A stretch of DNA of 6,070 bases from Hydrogenothermaceae bacterium (lineage in GTDB: Bacteria; Aquificota; Aquificia; Aquificales; Hydrogenothermaceae). Below, in pieces: positions 3,970 to 6,070 of this stretch (within the stretch, counting starts at the first letter, position 1; each line of letters begins with the position of its first letter). Below the pieces are notes generated by a model that was not told the origin of the DNA, did no database searches, and saw only the letters and a program-made list of their open reading frames with translations. The position numbers were made by a program, and so were the translations under genes. The DNA lies in assembly GCA_026984355.1 (NCBI GenBank), contig JALSSG010000271.1, positions 1 through 6,070 of the forward strand. Reading direction: 5' to 3'.

Positions 3970-6070
3970 ATGTTTTCTATGAAAACAATAGAAGAAAAAA
4001 TAAAACAAGCAAAAAACACACTGTTAAATATAAGTAAACTTGAGGATAAAATCCTTAAAAACACTAAGGATTTACACAAAACATTGTATTATTTAAAAGA
4101 TATATTACCATCTGGTGTTTTTGAGGATATTGAAGGCTTCAACGGATATTCAACACCTAAAAAAAGGGCACTAATCAATCACATAATAAAGCTATTAGAA
4201 GAAATAGAAAACTCAAAAAAACATTCTCCTACTCCAAAAAAAACAATAGAAACTAAAAAAAAGCTAGATAGAAGGTTTTTTAAACAAAAAAAAGTAGCAG
4301 ACCTAAAAGTAAGACCAGCAGAAAAAAGAGCTTTAAAGAAAATAGGAGTATCTAATTTAGAAGAAGCATTATATTACTTTCCTAAAAGGTATGAAGACAA
4401 AAGATTTAAAAAACTATCACAGGTAAAAGAAGGAGAAACAGGAGCATTTCTTGTTGAGGTTGTAGAAGTTAAAAAGATAGACAAAAAAAGGCTAAAAACA
4501 GAAGTAAAACTCAAACAGGGAGACAGATACCTATACGCTTACTTTGTACATGACAAACCTTTTCTATTTACTTTTTTTAGGAAAGGAAAAAAGGTAGTAA
4601 TAGCTGGAAAAGTAAATACTTTTCAGGGAAAAAAATCCATAATACAACCAGAGATTTATAAACCACAAGACGAAGATATTATTTTAGATAGGATACTTCC
4701 TGTATATTCTTTGAGAGGAGATAGTTCCATAAAGATAAATTCACAAACTCAAAACCATCTAAGAAGAGTCCTTTACAGGATAATAAATAAGTTTGCTCCT
4801 TATTATCCAGAAATTCTACCAGAATTTATTCTAGAAAAATATCAATTCCCTCAAATTTCACAGGCAATAAAATATACGCACTTTCCACCAAATACAGAAA
4901 ACTTAGATTTACTAAATGACTTTGAAACAAATTATCAAAAAAGATTTATATTTGAAGAATTATTCTTACTTCAGCTTGCACAGGCATACCGAAAAAAACT
5001 ATTAGAAAAAGAACCTTCCCAACCTATCTCTGTACCAGAAAATTTTTTAGAAGAGTTTGAAAAAAAACTACCATTTGAGTTAACAAATGCACAGAAAAAA
5101 GCCATACAGGAAATACTACAAGATATGTCAAAATCATACCCGATGAACAGAATGCTCCAAGGAGATGTTGGAAGTGGGAAAACAGTAGTAGCTGCAGCTG
5201 CATCTTTAGCAGTAGCTTTAAACGGATTTCAGGTAGCAGTAATGGCTCCTACAGAAATACTGGCACAACAGCACTTTAACAATTTTAAACAGTTTCTAAA
5301 AGATTATGATGTAAAAATCGTATTACTTACAGGAAGTCTATCTACAAAGGAAAAAAAACAGATTTACAAAAAAATAAAAGACGGAACAGCAAAAATTGTA
5401 ATAGGAACACATGCTCTTATTCAGGAAAAAGTAAAATTCAAAAACCTGACACTCGTAATAGTCGATGAACAGCACAGGTTTGGTGTAGAACAGAGAAAAG
5501 CCCTAACAGATAAATCAGAAATAATTCCTCATGTACTGGTTATGACAGCTACACCTATACCAAGAACACTTACTATGGCTCACTATGGAGATTTAGACCT
5601 TTCATTATTAAAAGAACTACCAAAAGGAAGAAAGCCTGTAGAAACAAAATTAATATTTGACGATGAAAGAAAAGCTTTATATGAAAAAATAAAAAGCGAA
5701 TTAGACAAAGGTAGACAAGCATTTGTAGTTTATCCTCTTATAGAAGAATCAGAGAAATCAGACCTAAAATCTGCAGAAGAAGGATACAAACACTGGCAAG
5801 AGGCATTTCCAGATAAAAAAGTTTTGCTACTTCATGGAAAAATGAAACAGGAAGAAAAGGATAGAATAATGAATGAATTTAAGGAAGGTAAAGCAGACAT
5901 ATTAGTATCAACAACAGTTATAGAAGTTGGTGTAGATGTTCCAAACGCATCTGTTATGGTTATAGAAGAAGCACATAGGTTTGGCCTTTCCCAAATTCAC
6001 CAGCTTAGAGGAAGAATAGGTAGAGGACAGTATAGAGGGTACTGCTACTTGATAGTACCTCACCAGCTTA
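3970..6070 (+). CDS. recG: ATP-dependent DNA helicase RecG, C-terminus cut by window edge
   Basis: RecG remodels stalled forks and branches Holliday junctions and R- or D-loops using ATP. 700 codons are visible. Residues 1 to about 105 are a Lys/Glu-rich helical extension absent from E. coli-type RecG; thermophile RecGs such as that of Thermotoga have a comparable extra domain. The wedge region follows: ALKKIGVSNLEEALYYFPKRYEDKR (about 121-145) and an OB-fold to about 235. The helicase core has FELTNAQKKA (369-378), Walker A GDVGSGKT (398-405, Lys404), APTEILAQQH (426-435), DEQH (499-502), TATPIPRT (526-533), TTVIEVGVDVP (648-658) and RGRIGRG (680-686). About 90 C-terminal residues, including the translocation motif region, should lie beyond 6070. 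No good Shine-Dalgarno precedes ATG 3970. The in-frame ATG at 3979 and a GTG at 3943 are alternatives. Identity is secure; the exact start is not. Confidence 0.97.
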   Translation, partial: MFSMKTIEEKIKQAKNTLLNISKLEDKILKNTKDLHKTLYYLKDILPSGVFEDIEGFNGYSTPKKRALINHIIKLLEEIENSKKHSPTPKKTIETKKKLDRRFFKQKKVADLKVRPAEKRALKKIGVSNLEEALYYFPKRYEDKRFKKLSQVKEGETGAFLVEVVEVKKIDKKRLKTEVKLKQGDRYLYAYFVHDKPFLFTFFRKGKKVVIAGKVNTFQGKKSIIQPEIYKPQDEDIILDRILPVYSLRGDSSIKINSQTQNHLRRVLYRIINKFAPYYPEILPEFILEKYQFPQISQAIKYTHFPPNTENLDLLNDFETNYQKRFIFEELFLLQLAQAYRKKLLEKEPSQPISVPENFLEEFEKKLPFELTNAQKKAIQEILQDMSKSYPMNRMLQGDVGSGKTVVAAAASLAVALNGFQVAVMAPTEILAQQHFNNFKQFLKDYDVKIVLLTGSLSTKEKKQIYKKIKDGTAKIVIGTHALIQEKVKFKNLTLVIVDEQHRFGVEQRKALTDKSEIIPHVLVMTATPIPRTLTMAHYGDLDLSLLKELPKGRKPVETKLIFDDERKALYEKIKSELDKGRQAFVVYPLIEESEKSDLKSAEEGYKHWQEAFPDKKVLLLHGKMKQEEKDRIMNEFKEGKADILVSTTVIEVGVDVPNASVMVIEEAHRFGLSQIHQLRGRIGRGQYRGYCYLIVPHQL

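Overview
The window is AT-rich bacterial DNA. Its coding strands are purine-rich, and its proteins are rich in Lys, Glu and Ile with heavy AGA/ATA codon use. This style, together with a RecG carrying a long N-terminal extension, suggests a low-GC thermophile. Hydrogenothermaceae/Aquificota (Sulfurihydrogenibium-like) is my best guess, but it is an inference from style, not from a database match.

Layout: five genes fill nearly the whole window, and the largest gap is 118 bp. (1) 1-1178, minus strand: a TnpB/OrfB protein of the IS200/IS605 superfamily. It is open from a GTG start and runs off the left edge within its RuvC-III motif. (2) 1297-1914, plus strand: a membrane-anchored staphylococcal-nuclease-like endonuclease. 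It starts at a TTG with a strong Shine-Dalgarno, not at the upstream TTG at 1258. (3) 2696-3901 and 1916-2683, minus strand: a NapA-like Na+/H+ antiporter followed by undecaprenyl-diphosphatase (uppP). They form a tight operon in which the uppP ribosome binding site overlaps the antiporter stop codon. (4) 3970 to the right edge, plus strand: recG, 700 codons visible, with its C-terminus outside the window.

The antiporter-uppP operon and recG diverge from a 68-bp gap. That gap holds a perfect 10-bp palindrome, TATTATAATA, which supplies a consensus -10 hexamer on each strand. The nuclease gene and uppP converge with one base between their stop codons.

RecG (branched DNA remodelling), UppP (recycling of the lipid carrier for the cell wall) and the antiporter (ion and pH balance) are ordinary housekeeping genes. 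The accessory part is the TnpB element at the left. Its TnpB lacks the usual RuvC-II glutamate position and the zinc-ribbon cysteines, and has the alternative ESYTSK-type motif instead. No tnpA lies on the visible side of it. I see no CRISPR array, tRNA, rRNA or riboswitch. I do not see convincing evidence for an undescribed system; the TnpB is the best lead.
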